Shown: positions 25,049 through 36,487, numbered from the stretch's first letter. The stretch is DNA of 64,000 nt from MWBF01 sp040772005 (GCA_040772005.1 JAXGYZ010000007.1:244268-308267), one strand, 5' to 3'. The notes: generated by a model not told the origin, from the sequence alone. A program made the numbers and translations.

Positions 25049-26629
25049 GTGATCCAACGCAAAACTCAGACTGCCGAATACTGGCAAGCATTTGCCTTGA
25101 CCCCCGAGGACCTCGAATTCCTGCACACGACCCTGTTGGATGCCGGGCGCCCCATGACAAGCCAGGAGTTGGCCGCAGCACTGGTCACGGAACGCTGCCG
25201 CCGCGAGGAAAGCGAGCTGCGCGCTGAGCTGGCGCGCGGCGTGTTCTACCAGCCCAAGAAGCGCTACGCGCTCCATGAGAAGGTTATCTTCCCCGCGCTG
25301 GACTTCCGCCTCGGTGAGGTCATCGGTGTTCGCCCCGGCGAGAACCCTGAGTACGGTGCGTTCGAGGTCATCACGGTCGACTTCGGCCCGGACCGCCGCC
25401 AGCGCAATTTCGCGGCGGGCCTGGAAGCGGCCCACCGGCTCAACGCCGACGTGCCCGATCAACTCGCCGGCGCCGACCTGGCCAGCCCCGACCGCCTGCT
25501 GAGCAGCGTCGCAGCCGGCGTTCCAGCGGCCCTGAGCCAGGCCCTGGCCGGGCAGCCGGACTTCGCCGGCTTCGAGGATCACTGGCTGGTGCAGGACCTG
25601 CTCGCCGAAATCCATGTCGGCCACCTCAACCTCGCAGAGGCCGCCATCGAGATGCACGGGAGCGCAGTCGATACGCTGACCCTGGTGCGCGATCTCGACC
25701 TGCCCGGCGACATTCCGGAGAACACGCTGGCCTTCTCGCTCAACAGCGCCCTGGCCGCCGATGGCCGGTTTGACCAGGTCGGGGCGGGCGACGAACGGCG
25801 CTGGTACCTCTGCCGGCTGGAGCCGCCGGAGGCTCTGAGCATGCCGGAGCCGCTGCGCTTCGACCCGGCCAGCCTCGACAACGTGATCTTGCCCGCCGAC
25901 CTGCACCAACTGGCCTTCGAGCTGGATGACGAGTGGTCGGACAGCCTGGTAGGCGAGGTTGCCGCGCGCGCGGCGGCGCCGACCGCCACACTCCTGCTCA
26001 TCTACCCGCACCTGATGGCCGGCACGCTGCCCTTGAACCGCCGGGCGCGGCCCTTCTTCCCGAAAGGCCACGGCACGCGCACCATGGTCACGCTCATCGA
26101 CGGGCGCTGGGGCAACCGTTTCCCGGCCTGGGTCAACCACGACGGCCGCTATATCGCCGGGCTGCGGCCGTGGTTCGAGAAGCACAAGCTCACGGCCGGC
26201 ACCTACATCGTCCTGGAGCGCCGCGATGACTCCGGCGAAATCGTCGTCGACTTCCGGCCCAAGCGGATGCGCCGCGAATGGACCCGCTGGGCGCTGATGA
26301 AGGACGACCGGCTGGACATCCAACTACGCAAGCAGGAGATTGCCTGCGAGTACGACGAGCAGATGGTCATCGGGGGCGACGAGAAAATCAAGGACCTGGA
26401 AGAGCTGCGCGACAGCCCCCATTATCGCCAGATGTCGCTGCGCAACCTGGTGTTCGAGGTGTTCACCGACCTCGCAGGCCTCAGCCAGCAGGGCAGCGTG
26501 CACGCCAAGACGATCTACAGCGCGCTCAACGTCGTGCGCCGCGTGCCGCCGGAGCCGGTCTTTGCTGCGCTGGCAGAGGATGAGCGCCTCGAGCAATTCG
26601 GCGATGGCACCTTCCGTCTATCGGCCTAG
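25049..26629 (+). CDS. Uncharacterised 526-residue protein with terminal winged-helix-like segments
   Basis: GTG start at 25049 behind AGGAGAGCCCAGGC. I do not recognise a named family. The N-terminal 80 residues (DLEFLHTTLLDAGRPMTSQE, then LRAELARGVFYQPKKRYALH) look like a winged-helix unit. They are followed by a beta-rich strip (FPALDFRLGEVIGVRPGENP). The middle is long and acidic. The C-terminal end LRNLVFEVFTDLAGLSQQG and AKTIYSALNVVRRVPPEPVF has helical spacing like a HARE/HB1-type HTH. No membrane segment or signal peptide. A shorter uncharacterised gene follows 36 bp downstream and shares the theme (LVTNVFRIFLLNGNQPLTPQ), so the two may form a functional pair. Confidence 0.85.
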   Translation: MIQRKTQTAEYWQAFALTPEDLEFLHTTLLDAGRPMTSQELAAALVTERCRREESELRAELARGVFYQPKKRYALHEKVIFPALDFRLGEVIGVRPGENPEYGAFEVITVDFGPDRRQRNFAAGLEAAHRLNADVPDQLAGADLASPDRLLSSVAAGVPAALSQALAGQPDFAGFEDHWLVQDLLAEIHVGHLNLAEAAIEMHGSAVDTLTLVRDLDLPGDIPENTLAFSLNSALAADGRFDQVGAGDERRWYLCRLEPPEALSMPEPLRFDPASLDNVILPADLHQLAFELDDEWSDSLVGEVAARAAAPTATLLLIYPHLMAGTLPLNRRARPFFPKGHGTRTMVTLIDGRWGNRFPAWVNHDGRYIAGLRPWFEKHKLTAGTYIVLERRDDSGEIVVDFRPKRMRREWTRWALMKDDRLDIQLRKQEIACEYDEQMVIGGDEKIKDLEELRDSPHYRQMSLRNLVFEVFTDLAGLSQQGSVHAKTIYSALNVVRRVPPEPVFAALAEDERLEQFGDGTFRLSA

Positions 26630-26665
26630 CGGCCCTATGCTATCCTGACCAAAGGAATCCTGCGC

Positions 26666-27094
26666 ATGGCAGTCTGGAAACGACCTTCCCTGGAAACGAA
26701 ATTCCATATCGACCACGAGTGGTGGCAGGCGAGCGGCAAGGACCTGCGCGTCGCGGTGCGCGGCCAGTTGTGCCGCGATTGCCAGACGCGCTTCCCGGAT
26801 CACCGCAACCTCGAAGCTGTAGATTGGGTGGACCCGGACACGGCTGAGGTGCTGCGCGCGGATGCCCTGCTCCAGACGCTGCGCAATGACTGCGCGCGCA
26901 AGCCGGAATTCATCAGCAGCGGCAACAGCCTCGTCACCAATGTCTTTCGCATCTTCCTGCTCAACGGCAACCAGCCGCTGACGCCACAGGAGCTGGCCCA
27001 GCAGATGCCGTGGACCAGCGGCGATGTCATCCTGCGCACGCTGGCCAGCGGGCAAGTCTACATGGGCCTGCGCCCGCTGTCCACGCTGGATTGA
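26666..27094 (+). CDS. Uncharacterised 142-residue protein
   Basis: ATG 26666. Begins AVWKRPSLETKFHIDHEWWQ; a cysteine pair CRDC and the acidic VDWVDPDTAEVLRADALLQ follow. The C-terminal third, NSLVTNVFRIFLLNGNQPLT and PQELAQQMPWTSGDVILRTL, is a winged-helix-like unit comparable with the end of the protein encoded just upstream. It has no signal peptide or membrane segment. Probably DNA- or RNA-binding, by fold impression only. An extended -10-like TGCTATCCT lies just upstream (about 26638-26646), directly after the preceding stop. Confidence 0.8.
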   Translation: MAVWKRPSLETKFHIDHEWWQASGKDLRVAVRGQLCRDCQTRFPDHRNLEAVDWVDPDTAEVLRADALLQTLRNDCARKPEFISSGNSLVTNVFRIFLLNGNQPLTPQELAQQMPWTSGDVILRTLASGQVYMGLRPLSTLD

Positions 27095-27120
27095 TTGCGG
27101 TCTCCTCGCCCGAAAATGCA

Positions 27121-27147
27121 GTAGGACGGGTTGGCAACCCGTCCTAC
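27121..27147. repeat. Perfect palindrome between convergent genes
   Basis: GTAGGACGGGTT, a three-base loop GGC, then AACCCGTCCTAC: a 12-bp perfect stem. It lies between the 142-residue protein gene and the permease gene on the other strand. No T-run, so either a weak bidirectional terminator or a dispersed palindromic repeat. Confidence 0.7.
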
Positions 27148-27172
27148 TCAAGATCCCGTTGTGAGTATCCCC

Positions 27173-28303
27173 CTACACATCCAACTGCATAGGCGTGCCG
27201 CCGAGCTCGGCCAGCGCCTCTTTCGGCGACAGCGGCTCATCCAGCGATCGCAGATACAGGTACTTGAACAGGTCGCGCAGGATGGCCGTCAACGGAACGG
27301 CCAGCAACATGCCCCACAGCCCCGCCACCTGGTTGCCGATGACGAGGACCACCATGATGATCGCCGGATGCAGTTCCACCGCCTTCCCCGAGATGCGCGG
27401 CACCAGGAAAACATTCTCCATCTGCTGAATCGCCAGGAACACGAGCAGCGTCCACACCGCGAGCAGCGGATCCTGAATCGCCGCCACAATCACTGCGGGA
27501 ATCATGCCGAGAATGGGACCGATGAAGGGCAAAATCTCGAACACTCCGGCGACCAGCCCCAGCACCGCCGGGAACTGCACCCCCAGCAGGCTGAGCGCAA
27601 TCGTCACGATCACCCCGATAAACAGGCACAGGAGCAACTGCCCGCGCAGATATGCGCCCATCACGTTGTCCGCAATGCGCACGAGGTTGAGGAAGTCGGC
27701 GCGCCAGCGCCCCGGCATTACGCCGACCAGCCCGCGCATGGCCTTCGACTGATCGAACAGCACATAGAACAACCAGAACGGAATCACGATCAGGCCGAGC
27801 ACGAAGCCGACCGTGTTGGTGACAGCGCTGAACGTCGCCATCGCGCCGGCCTGCAGGGCCCGTCCCAGGGCCGCCACGACATCCTGCAGCGAGGCCGCGA
27901 TCCGCTCCTGGATGTCGATGGGGATGCTGGCCCGATACCATGCCAACAGGTCATCGGCCAGCCGCTCGCCGCCTGAAATCCATGCCTGCCGGTTATCCCA
28001 CAACAGGCGGAACTGTTGGATGATGACCGGCACAATCAACTGGAAGAAGCCGACGGTGAAGCCGATCGCCAGCAGGTAAGTGAGAAGAATAGCAATCGCC
28101 CGGCTGGCGCGGGGCCGCGGCAACACCCGCAGCAGCAACTGCTCCAGCCGGTTGACGATGGGCAGCAGGAGGTAGGCCATCGCCAGCGCCAGGATGTATG
28201 GGAAGAGCGCGCCGCGCGCGGCCCAGAGCGCCAGCAAGACGATCAGCATCAGCGCGAACACCAGCAGCAGCCGGTTGCGCCGGGCGGGGGTCAGGTAAGG
28301 CAT
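27173..28303 (-). CDS. AI-2E family transporter (PerM/YdiK type)
   Basis: 376 residues from ATG 28303, behind AGGAGTCTTG. About eight membrane segments: RNRLLLVFALMLIVLLALWA, then ALFPYILALAMAYLLLPIV and IAILLTYLLAIGFTVGFFQL. Later ones are TNTVGFVLGLIVIPFWLFYV and QLLLCLFIGVIVTIALSLLG. The signature region VLGLVAGVFEILPFIGPILG, the motif QQMENVFLVPRISGKAVELH and HPAIIMVVLVIGNQVAGLWG define the family. Some members export autoinducer-2, others act as Na+/H+ antiporters. Start and the upstream tlyA-like stop overlap as TGATG. Confidence 0.93.
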   Translation of the reverse strand: MPYLTPARRNRLLLVFALMLIVLLALWAARGALFPYILALAMAYLLLPIVNRLEQLLLRVLPRPRASRAIAILLTYLLAIGFTVGFFQLIVPVIIQQFRLLWDNRQAWISGGERLADDLLAWYRASIPIDIQERIAASLQDVVAALGRALQAGAMATFSAVTNTVGFVLGLIVIPFWLFYVLFDQSKAMRGLVGVMPGRWRADFLNLVRIADNVMGAYLRGQLLLCLFIGVIVTIALSLLGVQFPAVLGLVAGVFEILPFIGPILGMIPAVIVAAIQDPLLAVWTLLVFLAIQQMENVFLVPRISGKAVELHPAIIMVVLVIGNQVAGLWGMLLAVPLTAILRDLFKYLYLRSLDEPLSPKEALAELGGTPMQLDV

Positions 28304-29175
28304 CAAGACTCCTTCCCTCCAGGGTAAACAGCCGGGGAGCCGGAGGATGGTTCAGCAGGCGTGCAGGCGTTCAGCCAGTCCGTTATGGCAAGCTCATCCG
28401 CCGGGCTGTCACCCAGGCGGAGCCACGCCAGAAATTCGACATTGCCCGCCGGGCCGGTGATCGGGGAGCGAATGAGGCCCGCCGGCGCGAGATTGACCGC
28501 GGCCGCCTCCGCCAGCACCTTGCGGATGGCTGCGCGATGCAGAACAGGATCACGGACGACCCCGCCCTTCCCCACCTGCCCTTTCGCGACCTCGAACTGC
28601 GGCTTAATCAGCGCAATGACCTGGCCTCCGGCCGCGAGCAACGCGGCCACGCGCGGCAGCACAAGGCCCAGCCCGATGAACGAGACATCGATGACAGCCA
28701 GCGTTACCGGTTCGGGCAATGGCTCAAGTAAGCGGATGTTGGCGCGCTCCATCGAGATGACACGGGGGTCCTGGCGCAGCGACCACGCGAGCTGTCCATA
28801 GCCTACGTCGATGGCGTACACGCGCGCGGCTCCGCGCTGCAGCAGGCAGTCGGTGAAGCCGCCGGTCGACGCGCCGATGTCCGCGCAGACCCACCCGACG
28901 GGCGTCACGCTGAACGCATCCAGCGCGGCCGCCAACTTGAGCCCGCCGCGACTGACGTAGGCCAATCCGCGTTCGACGCGCAGCGCGACATCCGGCGCAA
29001 CCAACTGGCCCGGCTTATCCCCGCGCACGCCGCTGGCCGCGTCGCCCAGCCACACCTGCCCGGCGCGAATCAACCGCTCCGCCTGCTGGCGCGTTTCCGC
29101 CAGCCCGCGAGCGACGAGCACGTCATCGAGGCGCATGCGGGTTCGGCGCGGTTCGGACGATCTGGCAGGGGTCAT
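28303..29175 (-). CDS. TlyA family rRNA (cytidine-2'-O)-methyltransferase / hemolysin-like
   Basis: 290 residues if the ATG at 29175 is used; another ATG at 29136 (MRLDDVLVAR) begins exactly at the family domain, and no Shine-Dalgarno decides. The N-terminal S4 RNA-binding domain is RLDDVLVARGLAETRQQAER with AGQVWLG. The FtsJ-type methyltransferase has the SAM loop ADIGASTGGFTDCLLQRGA. The catalytic K-D-K-E set sits in SRGGLKL, VIDVSFIGL, LIKPQFEVAKGQ and GNVEFLAW. Characterised TlyA enzymes methylate 16S and 23S rRNA and set capreomycin sensitivity. It is cotranscribed with the downstream permease gene. Confidence 0.94.
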   Translation of the reverse strand: MTPARSSEPRRTRMRLDDVLVARGLAETRQQAERLIRAGQVWLGDAASGVRGDKPGQLVAPDVALRVERGLAYVSRGGLKLAAALDAFSVTPVGWVCADIGASTGGFTDCLLQRGAARVYAIDVGYGQLAWSLRQDPRVISMERANIRLLEPLPEPVTLAVIDVSFIGLGLVLPRVAALLAAGGQVIALIKPQFEVAKGQVGKGGVVRDPVLHRAAIRKVLAEAAAVNLAPAGLIRSPITGPAGNVEFLAWLRLGDSPADELAITDWLNACTPAEPSSGSPAVYPGGKES

Positions 29176-29243
29176 CAGCACCGATTGTAATGCGTGCGCT
29201 GCCGTCTCGCAAGCTGACAGCGGAACGCTATATACTCGTCAAG

Positions 29244-29272
29244 TTGACGCACATTTGTGCTTGCGGTATCAT
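29244..29272 (+). promoter_or_regulatory. Sigma70-type promoter of the UbiA family gene
   Basis: TTGACG at 29244-29249 and TATCAT at 29267-29272, 17-bp spacer, start about 18 nt before the ATG. The -35 box is half of the palindrome CGTCAAGTTGACG (29237-29249), which could be an operator. Confidence 0.75.
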
Positions 29273-29296
29273 CTGCCTCCTAGGAGATGCACTATC

Positions 29297-30214
29297 ATGG
29301 ATGAGGTTCGCCCTGCGCAGAGCACCACGCCAGGCCTGGCTGCGCAATTACGGCTGCTACTCAAAACGATGCGCCCCAAGCAGTGGACAAAGAATGTCTT
29401 TATCTGGGCCGCCATCGTGTTCGATGTCAAGCTGTTCCAGCGCGAGCCGTTTCTACGCACACTGGGCACATTCCTGCTGTTCTGCCTCATTTCCGGCGCA
29501 GTCTACATCATCAATGACCTGGTGGACTTGGAGAAGGACCGCCTCCACCCTGAGAAACGGGGCCGCCCGCTTGCATCGGGTGCACTCAACCCCGCGCTCG
29601 CCAGGCTCGCCGCGGTCATCATCGTGGTCGTGTGCCTGCCGATCAGCCTGTGGATCGAGCCGGTGCTGGCCCTGGTCCTCTATGGCTACCTCGGCCTGAT
29701 GATTGCTTATTCGTTCGTGCTGAAGAACATCGTCATCGTCGATGTGCTGACCATTGCGATGGGGTTCGTGCTGCGCGTGGCCGCCGGCGTGGTCGTCGTC
29801 AGCGCAGAGCGCTTCTCGCCCTGGATGTACGTCTGCATGGTGCTGCTCGCGCTCTTCCTGGGGCTCGGCAAGCGACGCCAGGAGATCGTCCTCATGCAGG
29901 ACAATGCCGGCAACACCCGTCGCATCCTGACCGAGTACAACCTGCGATTTGTGGATGAGATGCTGTCCCTCGTCAGTGCGAGCACGGTAATGGCATATGC
30001 GCTCTATACCTTCTCCGCGCCGAACCTGCCGCCCAACCACGCGATGATGCTGACCATCCCGTTTGTGCTGTACGGGCTGTTCCGCTACCTGTACCTCATC
30101 CACGTCAAGGGTGAGACTGACCCGCCGGATGTGGTGCTGCTGAAGGACCGACCGCTGCAGATCGATGTGGTGCTGTTCGGTTTGATGATCGTCCTGGTGT
30201 TTTATGTCTTGTAG
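29297..30214 (+). CDS. UbiA family decaprenyl-phosphate phosphoribosyltransferase-like prenyltransferase
   Basis: 305 residues from ATG 29297 behind TAGGAGA. The first Asp-rich motif is NDLVDLEKDRLHPEKRGRPL; the second active-site loop is ALFLGLGKRRQEIVLM. Eight or nine membrane helices are apparent, including TFLLFCLISGAVYIINDLVD and AVIIVVVCLPISLWIEPVLA. The opening LRLLLKTMRPKQWTKNVFIW is typical of the branch that joins PRPP to a polyprenyl phosphate, the first step toward decaprenyl-phospho-arabinose in Actinobacteria. Whether this organism makes arabinan or another phospho-pentose lipid is not known, so a related prenyl transfer remains possible. Confidence 0.88.
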   Translation: MDEVRPAQSTTPGLAAQLRLLLKTMRPKQWTKNVFIWAAIVFDVKLFQREPFLRTLGTFLLFCLISGAVYIINDLVDLEKDRLHPEKRGRPLASGALNPALARLAAVIIVVVCLPISLWIEPVLALVLYGYLGLMIAYSFVLKNIVIVDVLTIAMGFVLRVAAGVVVVSAERFSPWMYVCMVLLALFLGLGKRRQEIVLMQDNAGNTRRILTEYNLRFVDEMLSLVSASTVMAYALYTFSAPNLPPNHAMMLTIPFVLYGLFRYLYLIHVKGETDPPDVVLLKDRPLQIDVVLFGLMIVLVFYVL

Positions 30215-30265
30215 GTCGCAGGCACGAGGTTCGTAAGAAATGCGCGGGAGAACAAACCTGCACTC

Positions 30266-30298
30266 AAAATAAGGACCTCGTCCTGTTGGACGAGGTCC
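30266..30298 (-). terminator. Intrinsic terminator of the PHP-AlbA_2 gene
   Basis: GGACCTCGTCC and GGACGAGGTCC form a perfect 11-bp stem with a 4-base loop. On the minus strand it is followed by TTATTTT, so it ends transcription of the gene at 30327-32765. Confidence 0.8.
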
Positions 30299-30326
30299 CT
30301 GTCGTATTGGTTGGTTACGGTTATCG

Positions 30327-32765
30327 TCAGGCCGCCGGCTCAGCGTCCGGTGCAGCCTCTGTCTTGGGCTTGCGCGCCCGCGAACGACGCTTGGGCTTCT
30401 CCGCGACGGCCTCGCCCTCTGCAGGCAGCGGAATCAACGGTTCACTTGCGCCGTCACTCTCCGGCAGCGCAGCCTCGCTGGCCGGCGCGACCTCGACGGC
30501 CGCCTCCGGTTTTGCCTTGGCGCGCGAGCGGCGGGTCCGCGGTTTCGGTGCAGCGGCCGGCGCATCAGCGACCGGCTCGACAACCGGCTCGACCTCCTGC
30601 GGTGCCGCCAGGGCTTCCAGCGCCTCCGCCGGCAGTTGGACCGGCAGGAGAGACTCGACGGCCGCAGTTTCAGCCGCCGGCTGCGGCTTCTTGCTGCGCG
30701 AGCGGCGGGTGCGGCGCTTCGGAGCCACCCCGGCTTCCAGTTCCGGCAGTGCAGCGGCCGGCTCCGGCGCTGATGGCGCCATGTCCGCCTCACTGTACTC
30801 CGGCAGCGTCTCGATGTACGTCGCCTCTTCGGGCACGAACATCGGGGCTTCCGGCTCACCCTCCGGCTCAGCCTCGTATTCCGTCACCGGTACCACGACC
30901 GGAGCATGTGTCGTATCGCCATTCCGGTCTTCCGCCTGGAGGAAGCGCGCCCAGGGGCCGGTCATTCCGTCGGCAGTGACACCGTAGAACACGCGGATGC
31001 GGCCGTCGGGCAAGCGCATCGCCAGATCATAGCGCAAGCGCTTCGCGCGCCGTGCCACCTGCACCACGCCCAGGTCGCCGTCCCACTGCACGCGGGCCGG
31101 GTCCACCGGGCTGGTGAGGTACTGGTTGATGGCATAGCTCCACAGCTTGCGGGCCGAGTGGAGCGTGACGTTCTGGATCGTGTTGCCGTTGCGCAGGTCG
31201 CGGATCGTGAAGTACCGGCTGCCCTTGCGCTCTTCCATGGCAACGATCTCGACGCCGATAGCAGGCGGCGGCAGGCCATCACCCGCGGGCTGCGCTTCGA
31301 CCAGCGTTTCAGCCGGGACCGCCGGCGCGGGCACAACCTCGCCGGGCAGCGCAGGCATGACGCCTTCAGCAGCCGGCGCCACGGGCTGAACCGGCGCCAC
31401 GGGCGCGGCAGCAGGTTCCGCCGCCGGCTCCGCCGCGGTCAGCTGCTGGCCGGAGAGGACCAGTTGCACGATCTCGTCGCGCACAGCCTCGTTGGTTTCG
31501 CCCTCCTGCCGGATGTAGATACGCGTCTGATTCATCGCGTAGGGCTTGTCCGGCCCATCGGGCACGCCGATACGGATGACAGGCACACCCTGGCTCTGCA
31601 GGATGTCGACCGTCGGCTCGATCGGCGGCGCGACGTTGCGTTCTATCTCCCTGCGCAGCAGCGTCACGGTCGCATCCGGGTTCTCGACGCCCTTCGGCGG
31701 CGTCTTGCGCGCGGCGCTGACACCGACATAGACCGTGCCCCCGCGCGTATTCGCAAAGGCTACAACGTCGCACAGGATCTTGTGCAGGCGGCCGCCCTCA
31801 CGCGACAGGCCCTCGTGGAACGCCTGCACGATGTTGGAGCCCTGCTCGCGCGCAGCTTCGACATGGTCGAAGGGTGCCTCCGCAGGCGGGCGGTACGGCC
31901 GCGTGCGCGTGAAGTCGTTGCTCTCCAGCAGGGCGCGGAACGCCTCGAAGCTGACTTCAGGCAGCAGCATCTCGGTCACGCGCTCGCCCACGCCCAACCG
32001 GTTCTTATCGCGCGGGTCGCGCGACAGCCGGTGCGCGTCAGACCCCTGGATGCAGTGCATCCGCCGGGGATATTCGGGCTTGGAACCGTCGAAGAAGCGC
32101 GCCGTGGCGCGACGGGAGGTGCTTTCGAGGTCGTTGACTTCCAGTGCGTGAAGGTTCACGTCCTGGGTAAAGGCAATCCGGGTCTGACCCCCAAAGCTCA
32201 TGCCCTGGAGGGCCACGCCGTGCGTGCTGTTGGCATGCGCAGCAATGACCAGGCCGCCGGCCTCACGGATAAGGCGGTAGGCGGTCAGAACATCGGTTGT
32301 CGGGCCGACCTCCGTGCTGCCGTCTGTGATGCGCTCGATGGGAACGCCCAGGCGCAGCAGGAGCAATTCGAGCTTGCGTAACGGTGTTTCAGGCGGAAAG
32401 ATCGCCAGAATATGAAAGCCGAAGGTGGCAGTGAACTCGAACCCTGGCAACACCAGGATCTTGTCGCCCAGGCGGCGATACTCATCCAATTCGCGCCGCT
32501 CCTGGGGACGTAAGCGATCGTTGGCCTCCAACCATGCCAGCCGTTCGATTTCGGCTCGCAATTTCGCGACCCCCTCCACAGTATTGTGGTCGGTGACCGC
32601 TATAATATCAAGGCCCCGTGATTCCGCTTTCTGCAGCCACTCAAGGTACGTCGTACCTGGCTCTAACCAATCTGCCGATGCGGGGGTGTGCAAATGGATG
32701 TCCACCCGCCGCCAATCGCCTTCTACCGCCCGGAAGCTTCTCTGTATTCGCTTTCTATCGGGCAC
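30327..32765 (-). CDS. PHP-domain protein fused to an AlbA_2 (Schlafen-type) domain with a basic repetitive tail
   Basis: 812 residues from GTG 32765 (AAAGGAG 12 bp upstream; a TTG at 32801 would add 12). The PHP phosphoesterase domain comes first, with its metal-binding residues in order: VDIHLHTPASADW, AVTDHNTVEG, VLPGFEFTATFG, VIAAHANSTHG, IQGSDAHRLSRD. An AlbA_2 domain follows (VVAFANTRGGTVYVGVSAAR, TRIYIRQEGETNEAVRD). Then come an Ala/Pro-rich linker, a compact domain (IRDLRNGNTIQNVTLHSARK to DGRIRVFYGVTADG), and a tail of alternating acidic stretches and Arg/Lys-Ser clusters (PKRRTRRSRSKKP, PKPRTRRSRAKAKP, PKRRSRARKPK). The combination suggests a nucleic-acid-associated phosphoesterase or nuclease; activity is inferred. 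Confidence 0.87.
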   Translation of the reverse strand: MPDRKRIQRSFRAVEGDWRRVDIHLHTPASADWLEPGTTYLEWLQKAESRGLDIIAVTDHNTVEGVAKLRAEIERLAWLEANDRLRPQERRELDEYRRLGDKILVLPGFEFTATFGFHILAIFPPETPLRKLELLLLRLGVPIERITDGSTEVGPTTDVLTAYRLIREAGGLVIAAHANSTHGVALQGMSFGGQTRIAFTQDVNLHALEVNDLESTSRRATARFFDGSKPEYPRRMHCIQGSDAHRLSRDPRDKNRLGVGERVTEMLLPEVSFEAFRALLESNDFTRTRPYRPPAEAPFDHVEAAREQGSNIVQAFHEGLSREGGRLHKILCDVVAFANTRGGTVYVGVSAARKTPPKGVENPDATVTLLRREIERNVAPPIEPTVDILQSQGVPVIRIGVPDGPDKPYAMNQTRIYIRQEGETNEAVRDEIVQLVLSGQQLTAAEPAAEPAAAPVAPVQPVAPAAEGVMPALPGEVVPAPAVPAETLVEAQPAGDGLPPPAIGVEIVAMEERKGSRYFTIRDLRNGNTIQNVTLHSARKLWSYAINQYLTSPVDPARVQWDGDLGVVQVARRAKRLRYDLAMRLPDGRIRVFYGVTADGMTGPWARFLQAEDRNGDTTHAPVVVPVTEYEAEPEGEPEAPMFVPEEATYIETLPEYSEADMAPSAPEPAAALPELEAGVAPKRRTRRSRSKKPQPAAETAAVESLLPVQLPAEALEALAAPQEVEPVVEPVADAPAAAPKPRTRRSRAKAKPEAAVEVAPASEAALPESDGASEPLIPLPAEGEAVAEKPKRRSRARKPKTEAAPDAEPAA

Positions 32766-32814
32766 GAAATAAAACCCACTCCTTTCTTGTGGACCAACCA
32801 ATACTTTCGCTACT

Positions 32815-32842
32815 ATTATGTTTATAATTTCTCAGATGTCAA
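32815..32842 (-). promoter_or_regulatory. Sigma70-type promoter of the PHP-AlbA_2 gene
   Basis: On the minus strand TTGACA (plus 32837-32842) and CATAAT (plus 32815-32820) with a 16-bp spacer. Transcription would start near 32808, which makes the TTG at 32801 nearly leaderless and favours the GTG at 32765 as start. Confidence 0.7.
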
Positions 32843-32865
32843 ACTGGCGCGTAACGTTACATGCA

Positions 32866-33873
32866 CTATGAGGCAACTTGCCGGTCTGTCCGCAGCGCGG
32901 CCTCCACCACACTGCGCGGCGCGAACGAGCCGGTCAGGTAATGGAGCGACTGCGCGCGGTCCGCTCCGCCCGCGTCGCTCCACAGCAGTTGCTCACCGAA
33001 GGCCGCGATATCCTGGATGATGCGCTCATACCGGTAATACGCCAGCGCGTGCCGGTCGATCTCTGCCGGCCCGTATCCTTCGTAGAACCAGCTCTCGACC
33101 GCCGCTCCCTGCCAGCTCCCGCCCATGCCCACGGCCATCAGGTCGCGCTCCTTCGGTGCAAAAAGCAGGGTGTCCCAGTCCACCACGTACAGCGCGCCGT
33201 CCTCCGTCAGGTGGGCGTTGCCCGCGTGCATGTCGCCGTGACAGAGAACCATGCTGACGTTACGCGCCCGTACATCCGCCGCCAACTCCTCCGCCCGCCG
33301 CACCATACGCGCGATGACCTCGCGCTGCGCGTGCAGGAATGCGGCACACTGCGCGGCGACCGAATCGGCGAAAGCTGTATCCGCGACCATGCTCTGAAGC
33401 CGCCGAACCGCGTCGCGCCACTGCGCCGTGTACGTCTCGTGCGGGATACTCTCCGCCAGCGCGCTCGGCAGGACCGCAGTGTGCAGCCCGCGCAGGGCAA
33501 CGCCGAGCTCGCGCCACTGGGCAGACGACAGCGCCACCTCGTAGCCGTCGCAGCCCACAACGAAAGGATACAGAACCAGCGTGAAAAGATCGAGCCGCGC
33601 ATTCAGTTGACCGGAAACGGTAAGGATGGGCGGGATAACCTGGCGGATGCCCTGCGTGTGCAGCAAGTGTGGAATGGCAACGGTCAGCGGGTCGAATGGC
33701 CCGCGCCGCAGCTTCAGAAAGCACGCCGTGCCATCCTCAGCGGTCACACGATAGACTGCCGTGTTGACATCCGCGCCGAGAGGCAGGAAATCGACATCAC
33801 TGGCGCGCAGTCCGTACTCCGCCCGGAGACGAGCGGCGAGGGTAGCGGGGGCGATGTCAGGAGGTTCGAGCAT
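32866..33873 (-). CDS. Aminoglycoside phosphotransferase (APH) family kinase
   Basis: 335 residues from ATG 33873; a longer frame begins at 33909. Kinase-like fold: VDFLPLGADVNTAVYRVTA, Lys in ACFLKLRRGPFDPL, the catalytic loop VLCHGDMHAGNAHL (HGDxHxxN) and the metal-binding VVDWDTLLFAPKERD. The organisation and FAPKERDLM wording resemble APH(9)-like spectinomycin kinases, but chromosomal homologues in environmental bacteria often phosphorylate other small molecules. I would not predict resistance from sequence alone. Confidence 0.88.
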   Translation of the reverse strand: MLEPPDIAPATLAARLRAEYGLRASDVDFLPLGADVNTAVYRVTAEDGTACFLKLRRGPFDPLTVAIPHLLHTQGIRQVIPPILTVSGQLNARLDLFTLVLYPFVVGCDGYEVALSSAQWRELGVALRGLHTAVLPSALAESIPHETYTAQWRDAVRRLQSMVADTAFADSVAAQCAAFLHAQREVIARMVRRAEELAADVRARNVSMVLCHGDMHAGNAHLTEDGALYVVDWDTLLFAPKERDLMAVGMGGSWQGAAVESWFYEGYGPAEIDRHALAYYRYERIIQDIAAFGEQLLWSDAGGADRAQSLHYLTGSFAPRSVVEAALRTDRQVAS

Positions 33874-33888
33874 AATACCGATTTGTGC

Positions 33889-33959
33889 ACCACGGAAGAC
33901 ACGGGCCACGCGAAAATACTGACTTGCTTAGCTTCCGCGTGCTCCGTGTCTTTCGTGGT
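33889..33959. repeat. Imperfect inverted repeat between tandem genes
   Basis: ACCACGGAAGACACGG and CCGTGTCTTTCGTGGT form arms around a 40-bp spacer, with CACGCGAA/TTCCGCGTG pairing inside. It occupies the spacer between lon and the APH-like gene and could reduce read-through between them. Confidence 0.65.
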
Positions 33960-33967
33960 TGCGCCTC

Positions 33968-36487
<2,520 letters not shown>

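Noticed and set aside
32866..33873. Calling the APH-like kinase an antibiotic-resistance gene
   Set aside because: Only the generic kinase motifs can be seen; the substrate is not determined by them and there is no mobile context.
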